Source of the DNA: Epichloe hybrida
Lineage: Eukaryota; Ascomycota; Sordariomycetes; Hypocreales; Clavicipitaceae
NCBI GenBank assembly: GCA_019022495.1
Contig: JAFEKR010000040.1
Span: 186,001-250,000, forward strand
Direction of reading: 5' to 3'
DNA length: 64,000 nucleotides
Shown: piece after piece, positions 37,601 through 48,581 of the stretch
How the letters are laid out: each line of letters starts with the position of its first letter
Numbering within the stretch: position 1 is the first letter of the stretch
The notes under the pieces: model-generated
Database searches by the model: none
Told to the model about the DNA's origin: nothing
Seen by the model: only the letters and a program-made list of their open reading frames with translations
Made by a program: the position numbers and the translations under genes

Positions 37601-39683
37601 GGTTCAAAAGCTTGTAAGGGGATTTGACGTTGACGGAGAGCGACCTCCATCGCCCAACCATTGCATTCTGACAAAATTGCAGGAAGCTCGATCGAATCAT
37701 AGGAATGGCTCTCGAGATCGCATCCCAATGGGCGTCAATCTTCAGGTCAGAACATTGGAACAACACTCCCTTGCTGATGTAGCTTCCCCTGAACAATCTG
37801 TGACGTCTTCTACCCGCTACCACTGGCCCTCGAGGCGTCGTGGGCCTGGTTCGGTTGCCAGCTCCATCACCTCATCATCTAGTGCGGATCGGAGCCTACG
37901 AGCCACTCAGAAGCAGCGCGACGACTACATCCATAGCTTGGAAACTGCTCAGCATTATTCAAAGAGGAACCGAAGTGGAGGGGCAAGTACCGAAAGAGCC
38001 CGCGAATCATCTCGTGGCCGCCATGGGAGCCGAGAAAGAAGGACAAGGTCAAGAGAAGCCTCGGAGGAGCGTGGCAGAACTTCTGCCCGAGGATGGGCCA
38101 ACCTCAAGCGTTCACCCACTTCCCCGATTCCCATGTCTCCAGAGGATCTGGCCAACTTGAGCACGCCCAAATATTTTGACATTGGAGAGCCAACCACTGC
38201 CAGAAAGTCAAGTGGACACAAAGTAAATACTGGCAGCCGCACGTCAAGCCGTGGCAGCCAACGACGCAGCCCTGACGGACGGCCTCGCCCACTGGTCCTG
38301 GACGTTCGAGTTAGGAGCAAAGGACATGAAGAATCTCATCAGCGATCTCCTTCATCTCCAGTACCGCTGTCCGCCAACGCAGCTATGCACTACCACGGGT
38401 CCGAAGACGAGGAAGACTTCAAGAAGGCGATGCTGGAACAGGAAAGTTTCAGAGCAAAACACAGCCGAAGTGCCACTCGTGGTATCGCAGGTGCCCTCAA
38501 TTCACCAAACGTCACCAAGGGGGAGAGGCCAGAGAGTCGCCGAAGGGACGCTGCTGAAGCACAGGACACTTTGCCGCCAATGGCTGCTCTTCACGGCCGA
38601 GCGACGTCGACGGAGCATGCTGGCGACCTGCGACAGATGAAAGATGAGCGACAAAGAAAGAAGGAACAAGCAGCTCGCGAGCTTGAAGAACGCCGCAAGT
38701 CGTTGGCCAAGAGACCACAGGCCCCTCAGATCCCGCATCCAAATGAGTTTCACAATCCCGCCACGAGGATTGGAGTTGAGATGCCGGATCCAAAGGCTAG
38801 TCAAGACTTGCCTCCTCGATGTGCCACAGAGCCGCCCAAGAGCATGTACGCCAGAAACGGATCACACATTGGCCTGCCAGCAACACCCAAGGCCATGAGG
38901 CTGATCCTCGAGGCCGAAAACAGCACGAAGCTCAGAAAAGAAGAAGCGCCAGAAGTACCTCGGAATCCATCCTCGCACCGTCAAACTGAGCCTTTGGATC
39001 CGGCTCGTCCAGTCGAACAGAGCACCGAGACCTTGACTTTGCTTCCATCGACAGTCTATCAGCCACCCCAGAGGCTGGCCATTCCTCGGAGCATGTCCGC
39101 TCCAATTCCAGACGAACCTGGCCAAGCTCGATACGCCAGAAAAGCGAGCACCGGCGAAGTAAGGGGCATTGCTGAGGTGATGAGTGGACCGAGGCGCCGC
39201 TCGCAGGACGAACCACTTCCTCCACCACCCCCTCCAGCTCCCGCGGCGCCGCCAATGCTCAAGGAACTTGCACATCTGGCTGTTCCACCGCCTCCTCCGC
39301 CAGCACCGTTACCGCATGCGCAGCGATCTCATTCTGGAGGGGCTCTTTCCTCCGGCATGATTGAAATTGTGATGGATGAGGACGATGACGCTCCCATGAC
39401 AGCTGCCCCCTACGACGGCATGGTCCCTGTCCTAGCACCCCCGGCTCCTCCATCCAGAGGCCACATGAGATCAGCCAGTCGGAGTCGCAAGGATTCCAGA
39501 GCCAGTATCAAGTCGCCCCCCCTTGAGATGCTGTCAGATGCTGCCTATCGTCAAAGCACGCTCAGATCTCCTGTTGCAGTCGTGCCTCCACCGATGTTGT
39601 ACGATCCTGACGTGATTCGGTCGCCGATGGAGCCGAGCAGAAAACACATGTCCACTGGCCTCCATCACAGCGAGATGATTTGA
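34669..39683 (+). CDS. ham-5: WD40-repeat scaffold, HAM-5/IDC1-like
   Basis: Exons are 34669-35080, 35160-35286, 35345-35656 and 35738-39683, 1598 aa. Introns are 79, 58 and 81 nt. The first ~335 residues carry WD40-type repeats, for example VVSYDAGQTAIVWDL, LAVQTHDGDLRVWSV, ETLSWDVRTKHV and TLFTVGRAGTVQQFDL. Residues about 550-715 form a conserved helical block (LARAYVQ-like, IMLGMGDNNDAIEVYISHKRY, WGEWAVQHGQQQLAIRCF). The remaining half is Ser/Arg/Pro-rich and disordered, with polyproline runs near 1444-1474. Architecture and length match the Neurospora HAM-5/Podospora IDC1 scaffold of the fusion MAP-kinase pathway (NRC-1, MEK-2, MAK-2), which in those fungi is needed for hyphal fusion. The ATG follows AAATCTCATC. 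The symbol is by resemblance, not by alignment. Confidence 0.82.
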
Positions 39684-41240
39684 ATGGTTTTTTGGATACA
39701 TCTGCCTGTTGTCTTCTGCTGTTGAGCATTAACAACGCTGCGTCTTTCTTTTTTACTCTTGTTAGCCCCGTTTCGTGCTCCGTCACTCCCTGCAACTGCT
39801 CTAAGCAACTTTGATTCTCTGCATTGCGAATGGCGTCGTGGATTTTGACAAGACCGAACCAATCGCCCGCCGATATGCACCATTCTGCACTCATTTTAGT
39901 GCCTGCTGTGTTGAAGAGAGACTGGACTTTTGCCCTCTTCACGATGAAGGAGAAAGGACAGCATGGCCATGGCCGCCAATCACGAATCACTGCGGTGGAC
40001 CCGATCATGGCATATCTGGCATCTTTACAAATATCATTGATCATTCTCGACCGTTTCTTTAAACTTGTTGTACCAGTACCACTGGATTCATGGGCCAAGT
40101 ACGTGTTTTTACAACTGGAGCGATTCGAGCTACCCAACGTACACAACATGGACTCATTTTTGCATACCATTTTTTCACTTCATGACTGACGACTTGTTTC
40201 TTTCTTTCTCGCTTTTTTTTTTTTGTGTGTCACAAGACAACAGGCAGTGAGTGTTTGGGGATGCTTATACCACGCTGCCTCGCGGCAACTTGTCTGAAGG
40301 CAGGGATGATAGTGTTAGGTTCTTGATTTAATACATTTTCAGCGATCCATTGGCACTGCTAAGTGACTGTTGTCTGTATTAAGTTCCCACTACTGTAATA
40401 AAACGGGTTGCAAGTGTCTATCTCGTGAGTTGCAAGCGTTTGATGCAGTGTCGTGAGGCGGAGTCGCATCATGAGTACAGGTAAGCGCAATCGGTGTGGG
40501 GGTTCGAAACGGGGGGGCGTACAATGACACTGTTGTTTTTGTTTGAAGATAGACAGTTTTGCGCGCGCATAATTTATCCCTCTAAATCTATGAAGAAAGG
40601 TTAAAAAAAAATGAAATCATGAAAAAAAAATTGTGGCGTTGTACATTTCTTTCTCGCTCAACCAACCCAAGCCCCCCGCGGTCGTGATCCAGCCCGCCAC
40701 ACGACGGGGGAGAGTTCTCTGCAGAGTGAAACCTCTCTCAAGTGTCATCTCCAAGTGCTTAGGGCCGCATGGCATCACAGGTTACCCGTGCGAGCACGCA
40801 GGTCACCGCGGCGTTCGGGCTGGGCGCCAGCGGGGAGGATCTTACGGGGTCGGGTCATGGCTGAGATGCTAACATCGGGGGTTTGGCGCGAGAAATAATG
40901 AAAGACTTCGCCGTTGGACCATTACAGTCGAGAGAAGTGGTCGAAATTATAGGCTATATACCTATGGGGGAGGTGGGGGGGACTTTTCTTTGGCCATGTT
41001 CGTGCCTGCTTCCTTGCCGGGCGGGGCGGAAAGCTTTCCCCGTCAAATCCCACCGTGGGCTTTTGTTGGAAGCCTTTTTTTTTTTTTTTTTTTCGAGATG
41101 CCTTTTCTCCCCCTATCTCAGCTTTTTTTTTTTTTCCCTCCCCAACAAAGTTGTGACTTTTTTTTGCAATCCGCCCGTTCCATGCCCACTTCAAACATGG
41201 TCCATCCCACCAGCACCACCACCACGACACTCGACGCGAC
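39684..41240. other. intergenic
   Basis: 3' UTR of the scaffold gene and promoter of GPI15. There are T tracts near 40209-40221, 41074-41093 and 41125-41138, and a G-run near 40510. No gene is recognised in the 1.5 kb. Confidence 0.55.
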
Positions 41241-41897
41241 ATGATCACGACGGCGCCCCGTCTGCGCATCCGCAGACCATCCCCTACCACGGCCGAGTTC
41301 ACCGTCACGACGCTCCCGCCGTCGACGCTCCGGCTGCGCATCCTGCGCACAAGCCTCCTCGTGCTGCGTCTCGTCCTCACCCTCGCGACGCTGCTCCTCC
41401 TCCACGGCCGCTGGGCCACCCGCTCGCTTGCCGCGCCGCCGCCGGACGCGCCGCCGCTCCTCTCCCTCGACACGGCGTGGCTCGCCCTCGGTCGGTACCA
41501 GGGCTCCCGGCCGGGCGCCTTCTTCGCGCGGGCCGCGTCCTCCCTTCCCGCGGGCGTCTTGGCCGCGGGGTGCCTCGCGGCGCTGTACCTTGTCGGGCTG
41601 CGGGTCCATTCCCACGAGAGCCTCCTCGTGCTGCGCGGGCTGGGCGTGCAGACGACGGAGTCGCCGGCCACGTATCTTGCCGGGGCGGCGACGCGGTTCA
41701 TCCCCACGGAGAAGATCCAGGACATCTTTGTGAATGAGGCGTTCCGGGGCTTCGAGGTCAGATATTACCTCGTTGTGGTTGTGGAGGGCGAGGAGGACCT
41801 CGTCGTGGTGTTTCCGGGGCTGCTGCCCCGGCGGAAGATTGTCGAGACGGTTTGGAGGGGGGTGAGGGAGTGTTTGTACGAGAATGGCGGGGAGTGA
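41241..41897 (+). CDS. GPI15: GPI-GlcNAc transferase subunit PIG-H
   Basis: Subunit of the ER complex that moves GlcNAc from UDP-GlcNAc to phosphatidylinositol, the first step of GPI-anchor synthesis. Single exon, 218 aa. Two hydrophobic segments (about residues 33-54 and 96-120) precede the cytosolic PIG-H domain: ESLLVLRGLGVQTTES, RFIPTEKIQDIFVNEAFRG and YYLVVVVEG, then FPGLLPRRKIVETVWRGVR. The N-terminal half is unusually GC-rich and made mostly of Leu, Arg, Ala and Pro codons ending in C or G, unlike its neighbours. Its stop is 230 bp from that of the convergent DEG1 gene. An AATAAA at 42109-42114 sits between the two stops. Confidence 0.93.
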   Translation: MITTAPRLRIRRPSPTTAEFTVTTLPPSTLRLRILRTSLLVLRLVLTLATLLLLHGRWATRSLAAPPPDAPPLLSLDTAWLALGRYQGSRPGAFFARAASSLPAGVLAAGCLAALYLVGLRVHSHESLLVLRGLGVQTTESPATYLAGAATRFIPTEKIQDIFVNEAFRGFEVRYYLVVVVEGEEDLVVVFPGLLPRRKIVETVWRGVRECLYENGGE

Positions 41898-42127
41898 TTT
41901 GAGTCATTTTGGGGGGGGGGGGCCTTTGGCTTTGCCTCTCTCTCTGGAGCCGGAGTTTTGTCGATGACTGACTGGTGATGCTCTTTTATGCTGCTACTTG
42001 TGGTCTGATCTAGTCTGGTCTGGTCTGGGGTGCATTGACTGACATCCGTGTAATCAAGTTTAATTTGTCCATTCCAAGTCTGAGTTATTCTACCGGTTCT
42101 GCCATGTAAATAAATGACTTCCTTCAT

Positions 42128-44023
42128 TCATCGTCGTCCCTCGAAGCATTCCTTCCCATACCTTTTTTTTGCCTGCATGTCCGCGGCATCAGCGTACCCC
42201 TTGCGCCTGGCATATCCATCATTCTGCTCCCCTGGCGGCTGCAGCACTTCCTTCTTCATAACAGGAACGTACCGACCGCCGAGACGACCGCCGTTCCCGC
42301 CCTCGAATATCCTCGCGCTGGCATCCGCCTTCTTCACACCCGGTGCGTTGGTCGCCCCGTTCTGCAGATGCAGAGGGCGGTTCTTCGCGGAATGGGTGCC
42401 GCCATGCTGAGAAATCATCTGTAGCAGTTGTGCCGAGAGGAGCTCGTCCATTTTACGGCCCCTCCACAACCTCCACGTGCTTTCCATGACGCCGAACTGG
42501 CCGAACTTGTTGGGCGCGTACTCCTCGCCCACGTAGATCCAGTCCATGCAGTCTGTTCGCCGGTCCGGCGCATCGGCGGCCGCGTGGTCCACCTCGGACA
42601 GGTCCGGGAAGATGCAGTCCCATAGCACGAGGGGCACTTCGTCGGCCATGACGTAGCTCGGCCGGCAGGGGCTCTTGTCCGTGTCGAGCAGCTCTGATAC
42701 GAGCGAGGGGCGCTCGAGGCCCTGTCCCACGAGGAACAGGATGGCTACCATGTGGCGGATCTGGTGCCATAGGAAGGCGGAGCCCCTGACGTGGAAGTAG
42801 TATACTTTTGGGTACGGGCCGGCCGGCTCGAGGGCCGTGGACGGACAATAATAGCCCTGGCTTTGGAGGTATGGGAGCGCGGAGCCGGCGTCTTGGACTT
42901 GCACAATGTCCGATTCAAAGATTCGGCGGCGGAAGTTGGTGATTTGCTTGGCCGGATCGATTTTGCAAAAGTTTCGGAAGTCATTGTCGCCTTCGTAGCG
43001 CTTGGCGGCGTCGCGCATGGCGTCAATGTCCAGCCAGCCTGGCTTGGGGATCCCGGGAGACTCTGGGCCGGTGGGGTCCGGCGCGAAGGCTGGCTGGGTG
43101 AAGAAGTAGCGATATTGGCGCTCGCGACAGGAGAAGCGGGCGGAGAAGTCTGGTGGTGGCGAGGGGCACCAGGCGAGGATGCGAATGTCGTCGGGGAGAA
43201 GCCTGTTGAGGATCCGCGGGTAGCAGAGCTCATCCTGGACATCGTCGAATGGCACTTCGTCCTCCTCTGCCGACGCAACATCTTCGGCTGCTGCGGCGCC
43301 TCCAACGGTGATTTCCTGTGACTCTGGTGATGTCGCATCGCCAGAAACACTGGAACCACCAGCAGCGTCCTCCTCCGCCTGAGCTCCCTTCTTGGGCAGC
43401 GGCCTGTTACTCCGGACCCTCAGCCCAATGACTTGCCCGAAAGCGCTGACGCCACGATCTGTCCTCCCGCACTTGGAGTACTCGCAGCAGTCGAACTGGA
43501 CGACTCTCTCGTCCTTGGGGAAGATGAGGCACGCCTTGACGAGGGCATTCCACAACTCCTCTTCGATGGATGGCTGGTTTCCCATGGCCTGGAACTCGAA
43601 TCCTCCGTAGTTCTTCCCCAAGTAGGCCAGTTTCAGGGCAATGAACCGAGATGAGTATCTTGAGGGGTCCATCTTGCGTTTGCCCTTGGTCCCCTTGACC
43701 CGTTTGTTTTCACCGCCAGGGCCGATTGGGGCTTCATTTTCAGCAGAGGCAGAGATGACCGGCTTGGGAGCCTCGGGCCGTCTCTTCAACTCCTCCTCGA
43801 GTTCCCTTAACCGTTGAACGAGACCCGCCTTGGTCCAGCTGTTGTAGTTTGTCTCTCCAGACATTATGGGGTGAGTGTCAAGCCTACGCCGCAGCGGGTG
43901 CTGCTCAGGCTTTGAGAGTGAGGATTTATTCCGGCAACTTCGCTGGGGGAAAATGGGCCTGCGGGCTCTAGAGACGGCCCTGACAGAAACACAGCAACCG
44001 AATGAACCGTACAACGGCCGCAT
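42128..44023 (-). CDS. DEG1: tRNA pseudouridine(38/39) synthase
   Basis: TruA-family enzyme (Deg1/Pus3) converting U38 and U39 of the tRNA anticodon arm to pseudouridine. Single exon of 631 aa from the first ATG. Catalytic motif KCGRTDRGVSAFGQ has Asp near residue 189 of this model. Also present are YLGKNYGGFEFQ, RILNRLLPDDIRILAW and FSCRERQYRYFF. HVRGSAFLWHQIRHMVAILF, another family block, lies toward the C-terminus. A second ATG at 43864 (MSGETNYNSW) would remove 53 Arg/Ser-rich residues that look like a mitochondrial presequence; the shorter form resembles the usual start of the family. An Ala/Glu/Ser insert near residues 210-250 is low complexity. Promoter is shared with the Rho-like gene (273 bp apart). 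Confidence 0.93.
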   Translation of the reverse strand: MRPLYGSFGCCVSVRAVSRARRPIFPQRSCRNKSSLSKPEQHPLRRRLDTHPIMSGETNYNSWTKAGLVQRLRELEEELKRRPEAPKPVISASAENEAPIGPGGENKRVKGTKGKRKMDPSRYSSRFIALKLAYLGKNYGGFEFQAMGNQPSIEEELWNALVKACLIFPKDERVVQFDCCEYSKCGRTDRGVSAFGQVIGLRVRSNRPLPKKGAQAEEDAAGGSSVSGDATSPESQEITVGGAAAAEDVASAEEDEVPFDDVQDELCYPRILNRLLPDDIRILAWCPSPPPDFSARFSCRERQYRYFFTQPAFAPDPTGPESPGIPKPGWLDIDAMRDAAKRYEGDNDFRNFCKIDPAKQITNFRRRIFESDIVQVQDAGSALPYLQSQGYYCPSTALEPAGPYPKVYYFHVRGSAFLWHQIRHMVAILFLVGQGLERPSLVSELLDTDKSPCRPSYVMADEVPLVLWDCIFPDLSEVDHAAADAPDRRTDCMDWIYVGEEYAPNKFGQFGVMESTWRLWRGRKMDELLSAQLLQMISQHGGTHSAKNRPLHLQNGATNAPGVKKADASARIFEGGNGGRLGGRYVPVMKKEVLQPPGEQNDGYARRKGYADAADMQAKKRYGKECFEGRR

Positions 44024-44296
44024 GTAATTATCTGTCCGTCATCAAGTGTCATGAATGACTGTGGTCTGTGGATGTGTGTAAGGAAAAGCGGGTATTGAAT
44101 TTTCGATCGTGGGACGGCGTGGCTGGTGAGATTGTGGCTTGGCCGCCTCCGCCCGCGCCACCCACTCACTCTCAGTCAGTCAGTCACTCACTCACTCACT
44201 CAACAAGTGACAAAACGAAAAAAGGACTCATCTGCCGTCTGCCTTTCCTCGGTCTACATCAACTGATAAGGGCACAGCGGCCCAACACAAAGCAGC

Positions 44297-45000
44297 ATGG
44301 ACCCTGAAGTTGTCAAGTTACTACTACTGGGAGATGAGAAGTGTGGCAAGACGACCTTTTTATCGTATGCACCCGCGCAGTCGAGCAAAAACCCCACGCC
44401 GTCCTGTGTGCTGATAATGTCTTTGACTAGGAGACTGAGTGCTGGAGAGCACACAAACCCCATACCGTTGCTTCGGGATATTGATCAACCATTTGTATTC
44501 GACGTTAACCTCGGAGATAAAAGGTACCGTCTCGCATTCTCTGATACTTCGAGTCCAGACAACTGGAGGCTGCTGGACCCCGACGTCATCGTTATATGCT
44601 ACGACATCAGCCAGCGACTCAGCCTCATCAATACGAAGAGATACGTGAGTTTTACTCCCCAGATGCCCCAAAACCTGGCCACCTGGCCTTGTGCAATAAG
44701 TCTGATAGTTCATCCCAGTGGGTCGATCAAGTCAAAAAGTCCTTCAAACGATCCGACACTTTGCCCATCGTCATCCTCGGTCTCAAACGAGACCTGCGCT
44801 CAGAACAAGACCCCAATGGCATCATCTACCCGCAGCAAGCATATCAGGTGGCCCAAAGCATGAGGGCAGATCGATATGTCGAGTGCTCGGCGACAACTGG
44901 TGAGCTTCTGCGGCCTGCCTTTGAGGATATCTGCAAGACAGCCACCAAAACTACTACCCCAGCTGGCGGCCAAACCGAGGGTGGTTGTGTCGTCATGTGA
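44297..45000 (+). CDS. atypical Rho-like small GTPase
   Basis: Ras-superfamily protein of 187 aa. Exons are 44297-44364, 44431-44644 and 44719-45000. The P-loop GDEKCGKTT (residues 12-20) is Rho-like. The switch regions are not: the usual effector Thr region is replaced by a Pro/Leu-rich run, and the G3 motif DTAGQ reads DTSSP. The G4 motif (N/T-K-x-D) reads LKRD. G5 is recognisable as ECSATTGE. The C-terminus CVVM is a CAAX prenylation box, so membrane attachment is expected. Loss of G3 Gly and Gln predicts poor or no GTP hydrolysis, as in constitutively GTP-bound Rho relatives. Intron 1 (66 nt) is stop-free in frame. It converges on RPC17 with 96 bp between stops. Confidence 0.85.
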
Positions 45001-45096
45001 GGCGGGCCCACGTGCGGCTTCGACTCTTTGCCGGATACAAGCCTGTGGCGCGTGTGGATGTATCACGAGTCGCAGTAGACTCCAAGTCTCAACCCT

Positions 45097-45621
45097 TCAG
45101 GAAGCATTGGCGTCGTTCATGTCCACGTCGCCCTCCTCGGCAGCTTCTCCATTTTCCGCTGCCTCTGCCACCTCGAACTGACCGAGAATCTCAGCAACAC
45201 TGTTGACCATATCTTCCTGCTGCTCATCCGAGAAGCGCTCCGGCATATCTTCGATGATTGTGTTGAGGGCAGCCACTGACGCAGGGCGCAGATTCAATAT
45301 CATGACGACTTCCCCCTTGGACAGCTCATACGGCCGTAACCTTTCCACAAGCTGGGCAATACAGCTGGGAGTATAAGTGAGAGGCTTCTGACTCAACGGA
45401 CTCGGTTCAGTACGCAGGTACTGCAGAATCTGTAGATGGTCAGTCAGCATACTCTGTAGCAATTAGATGCAAGGACTCGTTGGTCATACCTCTCGAACAA
45501 CTGTCTCCAAATTAGGTGGACCACGGCGCTTGTTTTGCTTGTAGCGATCCCGTTGATCGGAGAGATGCTCGTAGACCTCATAATTGGACAAGACTGCCGA
45601 TTGGGACTCGAGGATCTTCAT
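45097..45621 (-). CDS. RPC17: RNA polymerase III subunit RPC17 (RPC9/CRCP)
   Basis: Stalk subunit of RNA polymerase III that pairs with Rpc25 and contacts TFIIIB. Exons (minus) are 45490-45621 (44 codons) and 45097-45429, 154 aa, separated by a 60-nt intron. The N-terminus MKILESQSAVLSNYEVYEHL and the HRDC-like core are family-typical. The core includes ILQYLRTEPSPL, LVERLRPYELSKGEVVMILN and LRPASVAALNTIIEDMPERF. The C-terminus is acidic (EEGDVDMNDANAS). The ATG is fixed by the conserved LSNYEV block 11 residues in. A 21-bp tandem repeat lies just upstream of the start. Confidence 0.93.
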
Positions 45622-46889
45622 GGCAGGTGCAGGGACAGCCGAGAGCCAAGAGCCGAAAGCCGAGAGCCAGGAGCCGAAAGCCGAGAGCCAGGAGCCGAAA
45701 GCCGAGAGCCTCGTTGTTCAGAGCCAGGAAGAGATGGAAGAGATGCGGTGTGAGATGTCTAGACGGGATGAAGAGATGCAGATGTCTGCAAATTGCACTC
45801 AACGAAGGCTAATAAGCTGCCGCAAGCCTGGCCAGTGGAAGCCGATTTTTTTCCATGCGTGTGGTCCGTTGAGGCGGCGGCCAATCAGGAGGTACGCACA
45901 CGGACTAGAGGAAGGTGAAACTGGGTGGTTCTTGCGCCAGACGGGCCCATGTCGGTATTATCAATAATCCGTACTCTCATCAGTCTCATCCATGGGCTGG
46001 ATGTGTCAATTTGCAGATGGCGTCTGCAGCCCTGCAAGCCGCTCGCTCTGCGTCCTCATCAATTGTTCCAACATGTGCGAGCCAAGCGTCGGCTCTTTCG
46101 CAGGGTGCTCTGCAACTGCAAGTGATGATGGCTGTCAACGGGTCAATGGCAATGGGTCAATGGTGCGTACACCACTGTGGGTGTCCGCAGGTGGTCTGTC
46201 TAAAAAGATGATGAATAATAAGGTTCTCTCCCGTCGAGTTGATGAGGGCTCCCTGACTCAGCGCCGCTTCCAGCCTCTGTCATGCCCTCGCGCTCTTTTT
46301 GCCCCCCTCGACAAACCTTCGGGACAAACCTTGGGTCCTTGCCCCCCTTCCCCTAGACTTATTCTGAATCTCCTTCGACTTGGGTCAAGACATGCTCGTC
46401 AATATGCTGCTCTAACATCATTTTTTGGAGTCCACAACCTTTTCCCCGACATTTTTGTCGTCGCTGGCGTGGTCTGTTGCAATTTGCTGCCGTGGGCTCT
46501 GTCGCCGGAATCGGCCCAGTGGGAAATCAAAAGCCTCGGCCAAAAGCCTCTGACGTCGCGTCGGCAGGTCTGCAGGTACAGGTGCTGCTCCCCACTTCCT
46601 ACTCGAACCGGGCCGTGGCGGGGAAATTGAAAAAAAAAAAAAAAAAAAGTCGCGTCCATTTTTCGTCTGGGACTGGCTTTGGTGCGGCCTCGCTCACGAG
46701 ACCATCACAACTTCACAACTTTTCGCTTTCGCTTTCGGGGGAGTCATTGTTCGCTCCAACGACTTTGCTGCGCCATCTTGGCCTTGGCTCACACTGAGCT
46801 CTTGTCGGTTCCCGGTCAATTGACGCCTGACCTGACATTCACGTTCGCGCAACGGCGCTTCCGACACGACACGTCTACCACCCACTACC
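45622..46889. other. divergent upstream region of RPC17 and PRS
   Basis: Contains the 21-bp tandem repeat (45639-45709), an A tract (about 46629-46647) and the leader of the PRPP synthetase gene. No gene is recognised. Confidence 0.55.
45639..45709. repeat. 21-bp tandem repeat, three copies plus partial
   Basis: Copies at 45639-45659, 45660-45680 and 45681-45701, with a partial copy to 45709. The first copy differs from the others by one base (CCAAGAGCC against CCAGGAGCC). The unit begins CCGAGAGCC. It lies 18 bp upstream of the RPC17 start, so it is probably in that gene's leader or core promoter. Because 21 is a multiple of three, it leaves a repeated ESQEPKA reading frame on the plus strand that I consider non-coding. 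Confidence 0.9.
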
Positions 46890-48277
46890 ATGGTCCGCAA
46901 CATTGTTCTGCTGGGCGGTAACTCACACCCTCAGCTAACGGCAAATGTCTGCAACTTCCTCGGCATTCCCTCCTGCGACCGCATCTTGACCAAGTTCTCG
47001 GGCGGAGAAAGCCGCTGTGAAATCAAAGATTCCGTACGTGGCAAGGATGTCTTCATCATCCAGTCTGGCTCGGGCCATGTCAACGACAACCTCATCGACC
47101 TTTGCATCATGATCTCTGCCTGCAAGACCGGCTCGGCCAAACGAGTGACCGCCGTCGTTCCTCTTTTCCCCTACTCGAGACAGCCCGACTGGCCCTATAA
47201 CAAAGCCGGTGCGCCCTTGTCCAAGTACTCGGAAACCCCACGAAAGGACTACACCTTTGAGAGCGTGCCGGCCACGCCTCGTCCTGGTGGCCCTCGCAGC
47301 AATGGCCTGAGCAATGGCGCCTACAACCTCGCCGAGAAGCTCCAGAAGGCCACCATTTCGGAATCCAATGGCACAGATCATCCCCCTAAGAGGTCGGATA
47401 CCATGTCCAGCGTCGGCTCCAATGACCGCGGCCATGTTGCCGAGAGCTCGGCCTCCTCTCACCGAAGCTTCACAACGCACGACTACGAGAACCCCAATTC
47501 TGTTGCCGCCACCTTCCGGGCCAAGCCCGGCTACAAGCAGTGGGTCGCCCAGGCCGGTACGCTCGTTGCTGATCTTCTCACCTGCGCCGGTGCCGACCAC
47601 ATCATCACCATGGACCTGCACGATCCCCAATACCAGGGCTTCTTCGATATCCCCGTCGACAACCTCTATGGCAAGCCGCTCATCCAAAAGTATATCCAGA
47701 CACACATCCCGGGCTTCAGAGAAGCCGTCATCGTCTCCCCCGACGCCGGCGGCGCCAAGCGAGCCACGGCGATTGCTGACAGTCTCAAAATGGACTTTGC
47801 TCTCATTCACAAGGTAAACAACCCAACGCCCAGCCCCCCCTCGCCGCGTGGGTGATCCCAATCTCGCAGCCCGTTCTCGACTCACCTTAGCCGCAGGAGC
47901 GTCGTCCAATCAAGTTTGCCGAACAGCGAAACGCCAGCATGATGCTCGTTGGCGATATTGCTAACCGCGTCTGTATCCTCGTCGACGACTTGGGTGACAC
48001 TGCCAATACCATTACGCGCGCAGCCAAGCTCCTCAAGAAGGAGGGTGCCACCAAGGTATACGCACTGCTCACACATGGCGTTTTCAGTGGCGATGCCATC
48101 CCACGACTCAATGCCTCGGCAATTGACAGGATCATCGTCACCAACTCGGTCCCACAAGAAGAGCATCGTCGTCTGTGTCCCAAGCTGGATGTCCTCGACG
48201 TTTCACCCGTCTTTGCCGAAGCCATCCGCCGTGTCCACCACGGTGAGTCCATCAGCAGGCTCTTCCAGTATGACTGA
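46890..48277 (+). CDS. PRS1: ribose-phosphate pyrophosphokinase (PRPP synthetase), PRS1-like
   Basis: Makes PRPP from ribose 5-phosphate and ATP for nucleotide, His and Trp synthesis. Exons are 46890-47813 and 47897-48277 (83-nt intron), 434 aa. Recognisable blocks are [66 protein letters not shown] and the PRPP loop [13 protein letters not shown] Ser/Asn/Pro-rich insertion of about 110 residues (about 100-213) splits the catalytic region right after PYSRQ. This is the non-homologous region typical of fungal Prs1-type subunits, which work in hetero-oligomers. The usual DD[M/L]xDT loop is intact. Confidence 0.92.
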
Positions 48278-48543
48278 CCCGGTCGCCGGCTACTTTTTAC
48301 TTGATTTTTTGCAGTTCGTTGGACACTCTGCCGGAGGCTTTCGCAGACAGGATGATTGGGTCACTTCTGAGACAGCCTGTAGAGACTATTGTGTCCAACT
48401 CGAACCACCTGGAGTTATGGCAGTTTCTTCTGCTGCTGTTTCCAATATCGCACTTTCTTTTCGAGCCCTTGATCGTGAGCCGTATCCCGCAGCCCAGAAG
48501 AGGGCATGAAGTTGACGTGAGGAAGACGGAAACGCGGCAAGCT

Positions 48544-48548
48544 AGGAG

Positions 48549-48581
<33 letters not shown>

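Noticed and set aside
41118..41725. Minus-strand frames of 165 and 267 codons
   Set aside because: Opposite the very GC-rich GPI15 gene; Arg/Gly-rich products typical of antisense translation.
45535..45967. Plus-strand frames with repeated ESQEPKA
   Set aside because: Produced by the 21-bp DNA repeat upstream of RPC17; no start, domain or splice support.
46935..47909. Minus-strand 324-codon frame
   Set aside because: Lies opposite the PRPP synthetase gene; long antisense frames arise from its codon bias.
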